64,000 bases of DNA from Acinetobacter sp. XS-4 (GTDB lineage: Bacteria; Pseudomonadota; Gammaproteobacteria; Pseudomonadales; Moraxellaceae): NCBI RefSeq assembly GCF_023920705.1, contig NZ_CP094657.1:1240001-1304000 (forward strand), read 5' to 3'. Both the position numbers and the translations under genes were made by a program. The notes below the pieces were generated by a model. The model was not told where the DNA came from and did no database searches. It was given only the letters and a program-made list of their open reading frames with translations. Shown here piece by piece: positions 8,722-17,511 of the stretch. Positions within the stretch are counted from its first letter, which is position 1. Each line of letters opens with the position of its first letter.

Positions 8722-9591
8722 ATGTCTGTTGTTGCATTTAAACAAGTTGATGTTTTTACTTCACAAGCATTTAAAGGTAATCCTGTCGCAGTCATTATGG
8801 ATGCCAGTACTTTAACGTCTGAACAGATGCAGGAAATTGCGAATTGGACTAATCTTTCTGAAACGACATTTGTGCTCCCTGCGACCGATTCGCAAGCTGA
8901 TTATCAGGTTCGAATTTTTACTCCACAAAGTGAGTTGCCATTTGCAGGCCATCCTACAATTGGTACAGCCTATGCTTTGCTTGAAGCCGGCCTTGTGACA
9001 GCTAAAGAAGGTAAGCTGGTACAGCAATGTGGTGCGGGTTTGGTAACGCTTACCGTGAGTGGCGCAAGTCATATTTCATTTGAACTACCTAAGCCTAAAA
9101 TTACACCATTAGATGCAATGCACACTGAGAAATTAGTAGAAATTTTAAAATGTGAAATTAATACTCAATGGAATGCCACATTGGTTGATGTAGGCGCGCG
9201 TTGGGTTGTATTACAAGCGGTTAATGCCGAAGCTGTTTTAGCAGCTCAACCAGACTTTGCAGCCTTAAAACAACATGACTTAGAAATGAAAGTTACGGGC
9301 GCGACAGTTTTTGGTTTTTATGAAAATAATGTTGAGCAAAAACATATAGAAGTTCGTTCATTTGGACCTGCTTGTGGAATAAATGAAGATCCAGTTTGTG
9401 GCAGTGGTAATGGTAGTGTGGCGTCTTTCATTCGTCACTATGGTATTTTACCAGCACAAAATGATTTAGTTCTTTCTTCACAAGGACGGGCTTTAGGTCG
9501 TGACGGGCAGCTTCAACTAAATTTGTATCAAGACAAAATTTTAGTGGGTGGAAATGCCGTTACCTGTATTGATGGCACAATCAAGTTATAA
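8722..9591 (+). CDS. PhzF-family isomerase/epimerase
   Basis: This PhzF-like protein of 289 residues belongs to the diaminopimelate-epimerase fold. The family glutamate sits in the N-terminal NLSETTFVLP motif (about residue 46), followed by the TPQSELPFAGHPTIGTAY signature and the C-terminal DPVCGSGNGSV loop. AGGAG is 6 bases before the ATG. Members outside phenazine clusters act on unknown substrates, and no phenazine genes are present here. The divergent MocR gene suggests it is induced by an amino compound. A terminator follows. Confidence 0.85.
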   Translation: MSVVAFKQVDVFTSQAFKGNPVAVIMDASTLTSEQMQEIANWTNLSETTFVLPATDSQADYQVRIFTPQSELPFAGHPTIGTAYALLEAGLVTAKEGKLVQQCGAGLVTLTVSGASHISFELPKPKITPLDAMHTEKLVEILKCEINTQWNATLVDVGARWVVLQAVNAEAVLAAQPDFAALKQHDLEMKVTGATVFGFYENNVEQKHIEVRSFGPACGINEDPVCGSGNGSVASFIRHYGILPAQNDLVLSSQGRALGRDGQLQLNLYQDKILVGGNAVTCIDGTIKL

Positions 9592-9601
9592 AACAGATAT
9601 A

Positions 9602-9631
9602 AAAAAACCGAGGACTGTGCCTCGGTTTTTT
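9602..9631. terminator. bidirectional terminator between phzF-like gene and fpr
   Basis: A 12-bp stem AAAAAACCGAGG / CCTCGGTTTTTT with loop ACTGTG lies between convergent genes. It has A-runs and T-runs on both sides, so it can stop transcription from either direction. Confidence 0.88.
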
Positions 9632-9644
9632 AATTAGAAAAATC

Positions 9645-10424
9645 TTATTTTTCTACGAATGCACGCTCAATCACGTAGTCGCCCATTACACCCATACGAG
9701 GTGATTCAACTAAACCGTGTTGGTCAAGTAACGCAGCAACATCTTTCAAGAAAGCAGGGCTACCGCAAAGCATTGCGCGGTCAGTTTCACGGTTGAAGCG
9801 CGGTAAACCAACTTTTTCGAATAAAGCGCCAGTTTCAATTGCAGTGGTAACACGGCCTTGAGTGTGGAAAGGTTCACGAGTTACAGTAGGGTAGTAAACA
9901 AGTTTGTCTTTAATACCTAACTCTTCAAAGAACTCATGATTTGGTAATTCATTCAAGATAAGGTCTTGATAAGCTAATTCAGAAATATAACGTGTACCAT
10001 GAACAACAATTACTTTTTCAAAACGTTCGTAAGTTTCTGGGTCACGAATAATTGATAAGAATGGTGCAAGGCCAGTACCAGAAGATAAAAGGTACAAGTT
10101 TTTACCCGGTAAAAGGTCATCATGAACCAATGTACCTGTCGGTTTTTTAGAAATTAAAATTTCATCGCCAACTTGTACTTTTTGCAAAATCGAAGTTAAA
10201 GGACCTTCTTGTACTTTAATTGAGAAAAATTCTAACTCTTCTTCGTAATTTGCACTTGCAATCGAATATGCGCGCATTAACGGTTTGCCATTCACTTCAA
10301 GTCCGATCATTACGAACTGACCATTTTTAAAACGTAAGCTAGTGTCGCGTGTAGTTTTAAAACTGAAAAGGGTGTCATTCCAGTGGTGAACATGAGTAAT
10401 GCGTTCGACGTTAAAAGCAGCCAT
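9645..10424 (-). CDS. fpr: ferredoxin-NADP+ reductase
   Basis: This 259-residue flavoenzyme moves electrons between NADPH and ferredoxin or flavodoxin. FAD binding is shown by RAYSIASANYEEELEF (about residues 50-65) and the nucleotide site by SSGTGLAPFLSI (about 112-123). The C-terminal AFVEK ending is typical of the bacterial subclass I (Azotobacter/Pseudomonas) type. The length fits that family. It stands alone, facing a shared terminator. Confidence 0.9.
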   Translation of the reverse strand: MAAFNVERITHVHHWNDTLFSFKTTRDTSLRFKNGQFVMIGLEVNGKPLMRAYSIASANYEEELEFFSIKVQEGPLTSILQKVQVGDEILISKKPTGTLVHDDLLPGKNLYLLSSGTGLAPFLSIIRDPETYERFEKVIVVHGTRYISELAYQDLILNELPNHEFFEELGIKDKLVYYPTVTREPFHTQGRVTTAIETGALFEKVGLPRFNRETDRAMLCGSPAFLKDVAALLDQHGLVESPRMGVMGDYVIERAFVEK

Positions 10425-10525
10425 TAAAGGTCTCGATCACGATTAAAAGAAAACAGATAGCTATTCTAATCTAATTTCATTCCCGATAAACTGAATATAT
10501 TTAATTGTGTTTATAAGAAAAAGTG

Positions 10526-11260
10526 ATGAACAACTCTGTCACCTTCCCCATAATCGGCCATATGTGTTCGCCTTATCGTGAAAAATTTGGTATTCCACGT
10601 CAGCCTAATTTGGTAAATATTGAGTCTTATATCGAAATGGCAGAACCTTATAATGACTTATTGGCATTTGAGGGAATTGAGCAGTTCAGTCATCTCTGGC
10701 TAGTTTGGCAGTTTCATGACAATAAAAATCAGGGTAGTGCCGATAAATTTCGTCCACAGGTTCGTCCGCCACGTTTAGGCGGTAATGAAAAAATTGGCGT
10801 ATTTGCTACACGTAGTATGTATCGACCATCTCCAATCGGGCTGTCAGTTGTAAAGCTGAATAAAGTGGAAAAAGTCGGTAAGTCTGTTCGTGTTTATGTT
10901 ACAGGAAGTGATTTATTAAATGGCACTCCAATTTTAGATATCAAACCCTACATTCAATATTCTGATGCAATTGTTGATGCACAAAGTGGTTATGCACATG
11001 CTGAACCAGAACGAAAGTCTGTCATTTGGGCTGAAGCGGCATTAACAGCGCAAAAATATTTTTTGCAAAATAGTGAAATGAATTCACAGTACATTGATGA
11101 GCTTGAACAAGTCTTAGCTTTAGACCCTCGGCCTGCCTACCAAGAAGACGCTGAACGGATCTATAAAATGAAATTTTCAGACTTTGATATTCATTTTAAA
11201 GTCGATCAATTTGTAGTTACTATCATTGATGTGGTGAAGACTTCTTCGTTTGCACAATAG
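10526..11260 (+). CDS. trmO: TrmO, tRNA (adenine-N6)-methyltransferase
   Basis: This TsaA/YaeB-family protein methylates t6A37 in threonine tRNA to m6t6A. The family pattern is clear: IGHMCSPYREKFGIPRQPNL at the N-terminus, then FSHLWLVWQFH, VFATRSMYRPSPIGLSVVKL and GTPILDIKPYI. The C-terminal part with DPRPAYQ is also typical. A GTG at 10523 directly precedes the ATG at 10526 and either could serve; I chose the ATG. It converges on the next gene with only 6 bases between stops. Confidence 0.9.
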   Translation: MNNSVTFPIIGHMCSPYREKFGIPRQPNLVNIESYIEMAEPYNDLLAFEGIEQFSHLWLVWQFHDNKNQGSADKFRPQVRPPRLGGNEKIGVFATRSMYRPSPIGLSVVKLNKVEKVGKSVRVYVTGSDLLNGTPILDIKPYIQYSDAIVDAQSGYAHAEPERKSVIWAEAALTAQKYFLQNSEMNSQYIDELEQVLALDPRPAYQEDAERIYKMKFSDFDIHFKVDQFVVTIIDVVKTSSFAQ

Positions 11261-11266
11261 AAATCT

Positions 11267-12538
11267 TTAAAACCAATGGATGTTGAGCCAAAGTAAACTA
11301 ATAAATATAGTCATATGAATGAGTTGGGCAGGCACGAAAGCAAGGGCATAGCGTAGCCCGCCCGAAATTGCAGAGTTCACACTTTTGGCAAGCGCATGAA
11401 CTGCAAAGCCTCCTAGAAAGGCAATTAATAAAGGCGTCATATGGGTGCTATCAGGTTCACCTTGCACAATGACTGCTGCAATAGCTGCATGTATTTCAAA
11501 TAAAGATGCGAGTAGAGTACCTGCGATTAATCCGGCATCGCCTAAAGATATACTTAAACCATAAACACCTGCCTGAATGAGCGTGAGTGTGCCTGCAATA
11601 ATAATGGCTTCTTTTAAGCTAAACATTCTTGAGTCGATTTCGGGTGAAGTTGTACTGGGCTCTGCTTTACGTAATAAAATGAAAGCCCAGATTGCTAAAA
11701 CAACTAATGCAATAAGTGTAGGAAATATAATGAGCTTAAACCAAGCAAAGCTAATCCCAATCACAATAATTAAAGTTTGAATGAGTGTTGAAACACACGA
11801 CATTAATGCAGCGCCTGCATTTGTAATTGCATTGGCTCTGCCAGAGCGTACTTCTAAACCTAAACTGGCAATGGTCGCTGTACTGGAAACAAATCCCGAG
11901 GCTAAAGAAGAGAGTAATAAAGCATTCTTAGATGAGAGTAACCGTTTTGCAATATGGGCGAGTGCTTGTACAAATAAGATCAAAGTGAGTAATTTTAAAA
12001 TCACATGCGGATTTAAAACAGGACCCCAAAAGGGTTTATTAGGGACTAAAGGCAGCGCTATTAAAAGTAAAGCGAGTAGGAAAATACCATCACGTAATTC
12101 CGATTCAGTAATCCATTGACTGGCAATGCCATGCATAGATTGTTTAGCCAATAAAATAATGGTCATGATCACAGCTAGGCCAGCAGCAAGCGAAATATTC
12201 CAAATACAAAGTGCCCCAATAAAATAAGTCATAATAAAGGCAAGTTCGGTGGTTACACCGGGGTCATTGGGCTGATTTTTGAGAGATACAATACTAATAG
12301 CCCCAATGAGAAGGGCACCTACAATTCCAATTTCAGTGCCGAATAAAAAACAGATGGCGCCTAATAGTGAACTAATTGCAAAAGATCGAAATCCCGCAAA
12401 AGTTTTGTATTCATGTTTAAGCTTACTTCGTTCACGTTCTAAACCAATTAGTAAACCACAACCGAGCGCCGCAGCAATGACGGTAATGAATTCTTCAAAT
12501 GAAGTTGTTTGTAATGACATTGTCATTGGAAGCTCCAT
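11267..12538 (-). CDS. MgtC/SapB-DUF4010 family membrane protein
   Basis: This 423-residue inner-membrane protein has a MgtC/SapB-like N-terminal domain (residues about 15-130, with GCGLLIGLERERSKLKHEYKTFAGFRSF) and a DUF4010 C-terminal domain. About ten or more hydrophobic helices are visible. GAGGA placed 7 bases before the ATG at 12538 supports this start over ATGs 4 and 6 codons later. MgtC proteins relate to low-magnesium survival, but the role of the DUF4010 fusion family is not established. It stands alone. Confidence 0.8.
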   Translation of the reverse strand: MELPMTMSLQTTSFEEFITVIAAALGCGLLIGLERERSKLKHEYKTFAGFRSFAISSLLGAICFLFGTEIGIVGALLIGAISIVSLKNQPNDPGVTTELAFIMTYFIGALCIWNISLAAGLAVIMTIILLAKQSMHGIASQWITESELRDGIFLLALLLIALPLVPNKPFWGPVLNPHVILKLLTLILFVQALAHIAKRLLSSKNALLLSSLASGFVSSTATIASLGLEVRSGRANAITNAGAALMSCVSTLIQTLIIVIGISFAWFKLIIFPTLIALVVLAIWAFILLRKAEPSTTSPEIDSRMFSLKEAIIIAGTLTLIQAGVYGLSISLGDAGLIAGTLLASLFEIHAAIAAVIVQGEPDSTHMTPLLIAFLGGFAVHALAKSVNSAISGGLRYALAFVPAQLIHMTIFISLLWLNIHWF

Positions 12539-12827
12539 GTTACTTCCTCTTTGGTTTATTGTTATAAGTAGATTTGAATCATTTTAAAAATCATATATTC
12601 ACGTTCAGTTTATGCTTTTTATTATAGTGAGCATAGTATCTTTTTTAGACAAAGCAACATACACAGTATTTTTATAAATATGAACTATGACGCAAAAAAA
12701 TATTAAGTTGAGAATTAGTTCAATTATTTGAAGTTAAAGAATATTTAAAAGTTGGATTTAGCAATTTTGTGGTGAGTTAAATCAAAAATATCTCTGCTAT
12801 ATTATAAAAATTTATTGGGGATAACGC
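12539..12827. other. intergenic region between divergent DUF4010 gene and gspE
   Basis: This AT-rich 289-base stretch holds the promoters of two divergent genes. I see no extra gene, no strong hairpin and no recognisable operator. GGGGA at 12816-12820 serves as the gspE ribosome site. Confidence 0.5.
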
Positions 12828-14585
12828 ATGAATGCACACGTAGAAATAGATACGTATTGGTGTCTAGAACAACTATTACAAGAAGGCAGGATTACAGAGC
12901 GAGATAAATTACTTGTACAGTCGAGCCACCGCCAAAAAGACCAGTTAAAGTGGCATCCTTTACAGTGGATTGCACATTTTAATTTAAAAGACCAGCAGCA
13001 CACACATGCTCATTTAAGTTTAAACCGCTTGTGTTTATGGTTTGCAGATCGGGTTCAGCTCCCTTTATTTGTGATTGATCCTTTAAAGGCAGATGTGAGT
13101 GCTTTAACGCAGGTAATGTCACAAGAGTTTGCTATTCGCAATCATATTTTAGCTGTTGAAATTCACGCTGACCGAATTGTGATAGGAACAGATCAGCCAT
13201 TTCAAACAGATTGGCTTAATAATCTTGAGCGAAGTCTAGCACCTAAAAAAATTGAGCGGGTATTACTTAACCCTGAACAGTTGCAACGTTATTTGCGCGA
13301 ATATTATCAGGTCAGTCGTGCGGTCAACTCAGCTCAAAAAGATGCAGCTCATGACCGAGACACTAAAAACGTTGAAGCTCTTCTACAGCTTGGCGATAGT
13401 CAAAACCCAGATGCGAATGATCAGCATATTGTGAAGTTGGTCGATTGGATTTTACAGTTTGCATTTGAGCAGAGTGCCAGTGATATTCACATGGAACCTC
13501 GCAAAGACAATGGCAAAGTCAGGTTCCGTATAGATGGTGTTTTGCACACTATTTATAACATGCCATCAAATACACTGACCGCCGTGATTTCCCGAATTAA
13601 AATTTTAGGGCGTTTAAATGTAGCGGAAAAACGTAAACCGCAAGATGGTCGATTAAAAACACGGACACCTAAAGGGCAAGAAACTGAACTCCGTTTATCA
13701 ACCTTGCCAACTGCATTTGGTGAAAAACTGGTCATGCGTATTTTTGATCCCGATGTGTTGGTACGTTCTTTTCATCAACTGGGTTTTGAAGAGGGTCTCT
13801 TACAACAGTGGCAGCAATTAACAAAAAATAGCCATGGGATTATTTTGGTTACTGGTCCCACAGGTTCAGGTAAAACCACAACGTTATATTCATCTTTAAA
13901 GCAGCTCGCAACAGATCAGGTCAATGTCTGTACCATTGAAGATCCGATTGAAATGTTAGAGCCTAGTTTTAACCAGATGCAGGTCAATAATGCAATTGAA
14001 TTAGGCTTTGCAGATGGTGTTCGCGCGCTTATGCGTCAAGACCCAGACATTATTATGATTGGGGAAATTCGTGATCAAGATACAGCGAATATGGCCATTC
14101 AGGCGGCACTCACAGGTCATTTAGTATTATCAACACTACACACCAATGATGCGCCGTCTAGTTTGACTCGATTGCATGATTTGGGTGTGCAGCCATTTTT
14201 AACAGCAGCAACTATTTTAGGTGTTCTCGCACAGCGTTTAGTGCGACAGCTTTGTCCGCACTGCAAGCTACAAACTCATATTAATGAGGATGAGTGGCAA
14301 CATTTAACATTCGACTACATTATGGAAATGCCAGAAAAAGTTTATCACGCAGTAGGGTGTGAACAATGTCGTCATACAGGCTATAAAGGGCGAGTCGGTA
14401 TTTATGAATTTATGCCGGTCAGTCTTGAGCTTAAGCATCTTATTAGTAGCCATATGACATTAAATGATTTGAGAACGCAAACTAAAAAAGAAGGTATAGA
14501 ACCCTTAAGAATTGCGGGTGCTCGTAAGGTAATTGATGGTCTTACAACATTAGAAGAGGTATTGCGGGTTGTGCCATTAAATTAA
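12828..14585 (+). CDS. gspE: GspE/PulE-type secretion ATPase
   Basis: This type II secretion/type IV pilus-class ATPase has 585 residues. The N-terminal half (about 1-190) resembles the GspE N1/N2 region. The motor follows, with the Asp-box region around SASDIHMEPR, Walker A GPTGSGKTT (about 343-351), the Walker B region DPDIIMIGEIRD, the His-box LSTLHTNDA, and a tetracysteine zinc motif CPHC ... CEQC that marks GspE/PilB rather than PilT. Type II secretion genes are dispersed in Acinetobacter, and gspL-gspM lie at 45111-46729 here, which favours GspE. A PilB role is less likely but not excluded by sequence alone. Confidence 0.82.
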   Translation: MNAHVEIDTYWCLEQLLQEGRITERDKLLVQSSHRQKDQLKWHPLQWIAHFNLKDQQHTHAHLSLNRLCLWFADRVQLPLFVIDPLKADVSALTQVMSQEFAIRNHILAVEIHADRIVIGTDQPFQTDWLNNLERSLAPKKIERVLLNPEQLQRYLREYYQVSRAVNSAQKDAAHDRDTKNVEALLQLGDSQNPDANDQHIVKLVDWILQFAFEQSASDIHMEPRKDNGKVRFRIDGVLHTIYNMPSNTLTAVISRIKILGRLNVAEKRKPQDGRLKTRTPKGQETELRLSTLPTAFGEKLVMRIFDPDVLVRSFHQLGFEEGLLQQWQQLTKNSHGIILVTGPTGSGKTTTLYSSLKQLATDQVNVCTIEDPIEMLEPSFNQMQVNNAIELGFADGVRALMRQDPDIIMIGEIRDQDTANMAIQAALTGHLVLSTLHTNDAPSSLTRLHDLGVQPFLTAATILGVLAQRLVRQLCPHCKLQTHINEDEWQHLTFDYIMEMPEKVYHAVGCEQCRHTGYKGRVGIYEFMPVSLELKHLISSHMTLNDLRTQTKKEGIEPLRIAGARKVIDGLTTLEEVLRVVPLN

Positions 14586-14665
14586 GTTTTTCTTAAGATT
14601 CACCTCATTTATGCTTGATTTAATTGCTTTATCCCAAGAGGACACCGTAAACAGAGGGTAATCAT

Positions 14666-15025
14666 ATGAAAATACTTAAAGCAATACTAATGACTACAGG
14701 TCTAACAGCGGCTGGTGTGTCTATAGCAAATACACCTGTGAATCAGGCAGCAATTGCTCCAGCAACTCTCACAACTGTTAAGCATGCATTAACGGCAAAA
14801 GATAATACACCAGTAAAAGTACAGGGTCAGGTTGTAAAATCTTTAGGTGATGAAAAATACCAATTTCGTGATAAGACAGGTAGCATTACAATTGATGTAG
14901 ATGATGAACTTTGGCAGGGTCGTCCTATTTCACCAAATACAACTGTGACTTTAATTGGTGAAGTAGACATCGACTATAAACCTTTAAAACGTGTAGAAAT
15001 TGAGGTCGATCAAGTTCAGTTCTAA
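14666..15025 (+). CDS. ygiW: YgiW/YdeI-family periplasmic OB-fold (BOF) protein
   Basis: This 119-residue secreted protein has a signal peptide ending near SIANTPVN (about residue 22) and a bacterial OB-fold core (KDNTPVKVQGQVVKSLGDEKYQFRDKTGSITIDVDDELW). The DxDW-like pattern near VDIDYKPLKRVEIEVD is typical of YgiW. Family members are linked to peroxide and metal stress and often sit beside qseBC, as here. It is followed by a hairpin and then the two-component pair. Confidence 0.85.
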   Translation: MKILKAILMTTGLTAAGVSIANTPVNQAAIAPATLTTVKHALTAKDNTPVKVQGQVVKSLGDEKYQFRDKTGSITIDVDDELWQGRPISPNTTVTLIGEVDIDYKPLKRVEIEVDQVQF

Positions 15026-15053
15026 TTCATTGATCTCTGAATCTACTACTTTT

Positions 15054-15087
15054 AGCCGCATTTAAATGATGCGGCTTTGCTTTTTTT
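15054..15087 (+). terminator. hairpin between ygiW and qseB
   Basis: AGCCGCAT / ATGCGGCT is an 8-bp stem with a 7-base loop followed by TTGCTTTTTTT. It is either a terminator or an attenuator that allows partial read-through into qseB. Confidence 0.65.
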
Positions 15088-15132
15088 ATAAAGGCTTGGC
15101 AAGATTAAAACAGCATATAACAGGAAAAATAG

Positions 15133-15795
15133 ATGAGAATTTTGCTTGCAGAAGATGATCGCTCTCAAGCTGAAAGTATTCAATCATGGTTAGAGTTAGA
15201 TGGTTATCAGGTCGATTGGGTAGAAAGAGGTGATTATGCGCTTACGGCAATCGAACAGCATGACTATGACTGTATTTTACTTGATCGGGGACTGCCGCAA
15301 TTAGCGGGTGAAAAAGTTCTAACAACGATCCGTTATAAACAAAAAAATGTTCCTGTTATTTTTATTACCGCACGTGACAGCATTCATGATCGAGTAGAAG
15401 GACTAGATTTAGGCGCAAATGATTATTTGGTTAAGCCTTTTAGTTTAGAAGAACTCTCTGCCCGAATTCGCGCTCAATTGCGTAAACAAACTTTAAGTCA
15501 GCAATCGATTTTAACGTGGGGTGATTTGCAACTTGATACACAAGCGAAAGTTGTATTAAGCGCTGGAAAATCTATTGATTTAACTGCAAAAGAATTCCAA
15601 ATATTACGTAAGCTGATGGTTCATCCTGAACATATTATTACCCGTGATCAATTAGAAGAAGCACTCTATGCATGGGGTGAGGAAATTGAAAGTAACGCCA
15701 TCGAAGTATTTATTTATCAGCTTCGAAAAAAAATCGGAAGTAGCTGCATTAAAACCATACGGGGGCTAGGTTACCGTATGGGAGATTTAAAATGA
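15133..15795 (+). CDS. qseB: QseB-like OmpR-family response regulator
   Basis: This 220-residue regulator has a receiver domain with acidic pocket E7-D8-D9, phosphoacceptor D51 (DCILLDRGLP) and K101-region LVKPF. An OmpR-type winged-helix DNA-binding domain follows (about 125-218, ending TIRGLGYRMG). The ygiW-qseB-qseC order and the sequence point to QseB rather than PmrA. The stop overlaps the start of the sensor gene by 4 bases. Targets are unknown; autoregulation of ygiW and qseBC would fit the family. Confidence 0.83.
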   Translation: MRILLAEDDRSQAESIQSWLELDGYQVDWVERGDYALTAIEQHDYDCILLDRGLPQLAGEKVLTTIRYKQKNVPVIFITARDSIHDRVEGLDLGANDYLVKPFSLEELSARIRAQLRKQTLSQQSILTWGDLQLDTQAKVVLSAGKSIDLTAKEFQILRKLMVHPEHIITRDQLEEALYAWGEEIESNAIEVFIYQLRKKIGSSCIKTIRGLGYRMGDLK

Positions 15796-17132
15796 AATCG
15801 AATCGCTCATCTTTGCAGTCGCAACTGGTTAAAACCACCATGTGGAGTAGTGTGGTGGTGGGCTTGGTGGCTTTAAGCTTACTTACCATATTTTCTGTTT
15901 ATCACAACATGTCAGTTCAAGACGAAATCATGGATGAAATTTCAGACACTTTACTGGTTTCTGATCTGTCAAAACATTCTATGAAACAGTTTGATCAGCT
16001 CAGTGATGAATTTGATATTCAGTATGAGTTATTAAGCTCTGGGCAATTACTTACTCATTCTCATAGTTATCAGCATGAACTTTTTGAACAAGGAAAGTTA
16101 TCTGAAGGTTTTTCATATTTTTGGTTTGATGGTCAATTATGGCGTAGTCTGGCTGCACAACAAGAAGACTCTCAACTAGAAGTTGAAGTCTTTCAGCCAA
16201 TGAGTACCCGTATTGAAGAAGTACTCAAAGCACTTGCAGGCTATAGCGGTCTTATGGTGTTGTTCTGGTTGCTGCAATGGGTCATTGTAAGTTGGCGTAC
16301 GGAGCAACAATTGGCTGCGCTAAATTTACTTTCTATACGTATTGCCCAAAAAACAGCTTCAAATTTAGAACCAATTCAAGATCCAGATGTCATTACCGAA
16401 ATTCAGCCTGTGATTGATGCTTTAAACCAATTACTTGCAAGATTGCAAAGAGCATTAGTGGCTGAGCAACGTTTTACGGCAGATGCTTCCCATGAGCTAC
16501 GTTCTCCGTTGTCTGCCATACAAATGCGTCTTCAAGTTTTACAGCGTAAATATCAACATGTTCCAGAACTTCATCAGGACTTTGAGCGCATACAAGAGGA
16601 CGTTTCAAGAAGTACAAAAGTACTTGAAAACCTACTCCTTCTTGCTCGCCTAGAACCCAATGAAGCAGAGCAGCCACAACTTCCTAAAACAGTTATCGAT
16701 TTAAATTACTTATTGGCTAGAGTCATTGAAACTGTAACTTTAGATGCGAATGCTAAACAGATGTTGATAGAGACAAATACCTTATCGACAGAAACTAAAA
16801 CCTTTGCGAATGAAGAATTACTGTTTATTGCTTTTAGAAATTTATTTGATAATGCCATTCGTTATAGCCCGACTTTAGGTTCTATTCATGTTGAGATTAG
16901 TCAGGACGAACAGCAAATTAAGGTCGCTATAGAGGATACAGGAAATGGTGTAGATGATGAGGTATTGCAACGTTTAGGGCAGCGTTTTTTTCGAGTATTA
17001 GGTACTCAGCAGCAAGGTTCAGGGTTGGGAATTTCAATTACTCGAAAAATTATTGAGTTGCACAATGGTGAATTGCATTTTATGCATGCTGAACAGGGTG
17101 GTTTGAGGGTAGAGGTTAATCTTCCATTATAA
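15792..17132 (+). CDS. qseC: QseC-like sensor histidine kinase
   Basis: This 446-residue inner-membrane sensor has TM helices at about 17-36 and 150-168, bracketing a periplasmic sensor of about 110 residues. The phosphorylated histidine is H234 (TADASHELRSPL), the N box is NLFDNAIRYSP, and the ATP lid is DTGNGV ... GSGLGISI. It is translationally coupled to the response regulator (4-base overlap). In enterics QseC is linked to hormone/quorum and PmrB crosstalk; the signal here is unknown. A good terminator follows. Confidence 0.83.
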   Translation: MKSNRSSLQSQLVKTTMWSSVVVGLVALSLLTIFSVYHNMSVQDEIMDEISDTLLVSDLSKHSMKQFDQLSDEFDIQYELLSSGQLLTHSHSYQHELFEQGKLSEGFSYFWFDGQLWRSLAAQQEDSQLEVEVFQPMSTRIEEVLKALAGYSGLMVLFWLLQWVIVSWRTEQQLAALNLLSIRIAQKTASNLEPIQDPDVITEIQPVIDALNQLLARLQRALVAEQRFTADASHELRSPLSAIQMRLQVLQRKYQHVPELHQDFERIQEDVSRSTKVLENLLLLARLEPNEAEQPQLPKTVIDLNYLLARVIETVTLDANAKQMLIETNTLSTETKTFANEELLFIAFRNLFDNAIRYSPTLGSIHVEISQDEQQIKVAIEDTGNGVDDEVLQRLGQRFFRVLGTQQQGSGLGISITRKIIELHNGELHFMHAEQGGLRVEVNLPL

Positions 17133-17135
17133 AAA

Positions 17136-17169
17136 ATAGCATGGTTACCCATGCTATCCATTTTTTGTT
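17136..17169 (+). terminator. terminator of the ygiW-qseBC cluster
   Basis: A 9-bp stem ATAGCATGG / CCATGCTAT with loop TTAC is followed by CCATTTTTTGTTTT, directly after the qseC stop. Confidence 0.85.
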
Positions 17170-17204
17170 TTCCCACGAATATTATTGAAACGCGAGTGTA
17201 TTTT

Positions 17205-17375
17205 TTATTTAGTTAAAATTAGACGATTGTTGCGAGTGAGGCGTAAACGATATTCCTCGCCAGCATGCATAATGCGGATTTCACGGCCTAATGCAAAGAG
17301 GTTGTTAGAATGTAACATTGGTAAGGCATGAGCTGTTTCATTGTTACGAGTAAATAAGCTAAAAGGTGCGTTCAT
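17205..17375 (-). CDS. hemP: HemP-family hemin uptake protein
   Basis: This small protein of 56 residues has the HemP signature in its C-terminal half: LGREIRIMHAGEEYRLRLT ending in LILTK. GGAG lies 8 bases before the ATG at 17375. The frame is open further upstream, but that stretch does not resemble the family. HemP is small and iron-regulated in many proteobacteria and is reported to activate haem-uptake genes in Burkholderia (from memory). The Fur box 33 bases upstream of the start fits iron control. No other haem genes are adjacent. Confidence 0.85.
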   Translation of the reverse strand: MNAPFSLFTRNNETAHALPMLHSNNLFALGREIRIMHAGEEYRLRLTRNNRLILTK

Positions 17376-17407
17376 TTGTTGTGCTCCGTGGTATGTTCTT
17401 GAACGAT

Positions 17408-17426
17408 TTAAATGATAATCATTATC
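17408..17426. promoter_or_regulatory. Fur box upstream of hemP
   Basis: This 19-base site matches the Fur consensus (GATAATGATAATCATTATC) at 16 of 19 positions, with TGATAATCATTATC intact. It lies between hemP and the divergent Nudix gene, placed to repress hemP when iron is plentiful. Confidence 0.82.
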
Positions 17427-17511
17427 GAATAGGTCTGTCAATGAGATTTTAAAAAATTTATAAAATGATAAAATTTGCTTACACTTGAGAAAAATTTTAG
17501 AGAGTAGAAAA

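Noticed and set aside
11577..12119. Long open frames opposite the DUF4010 gene
   Set aside because: They mirror the codon pattern of the real membrane protein on the other strand and have no ribosome sites.
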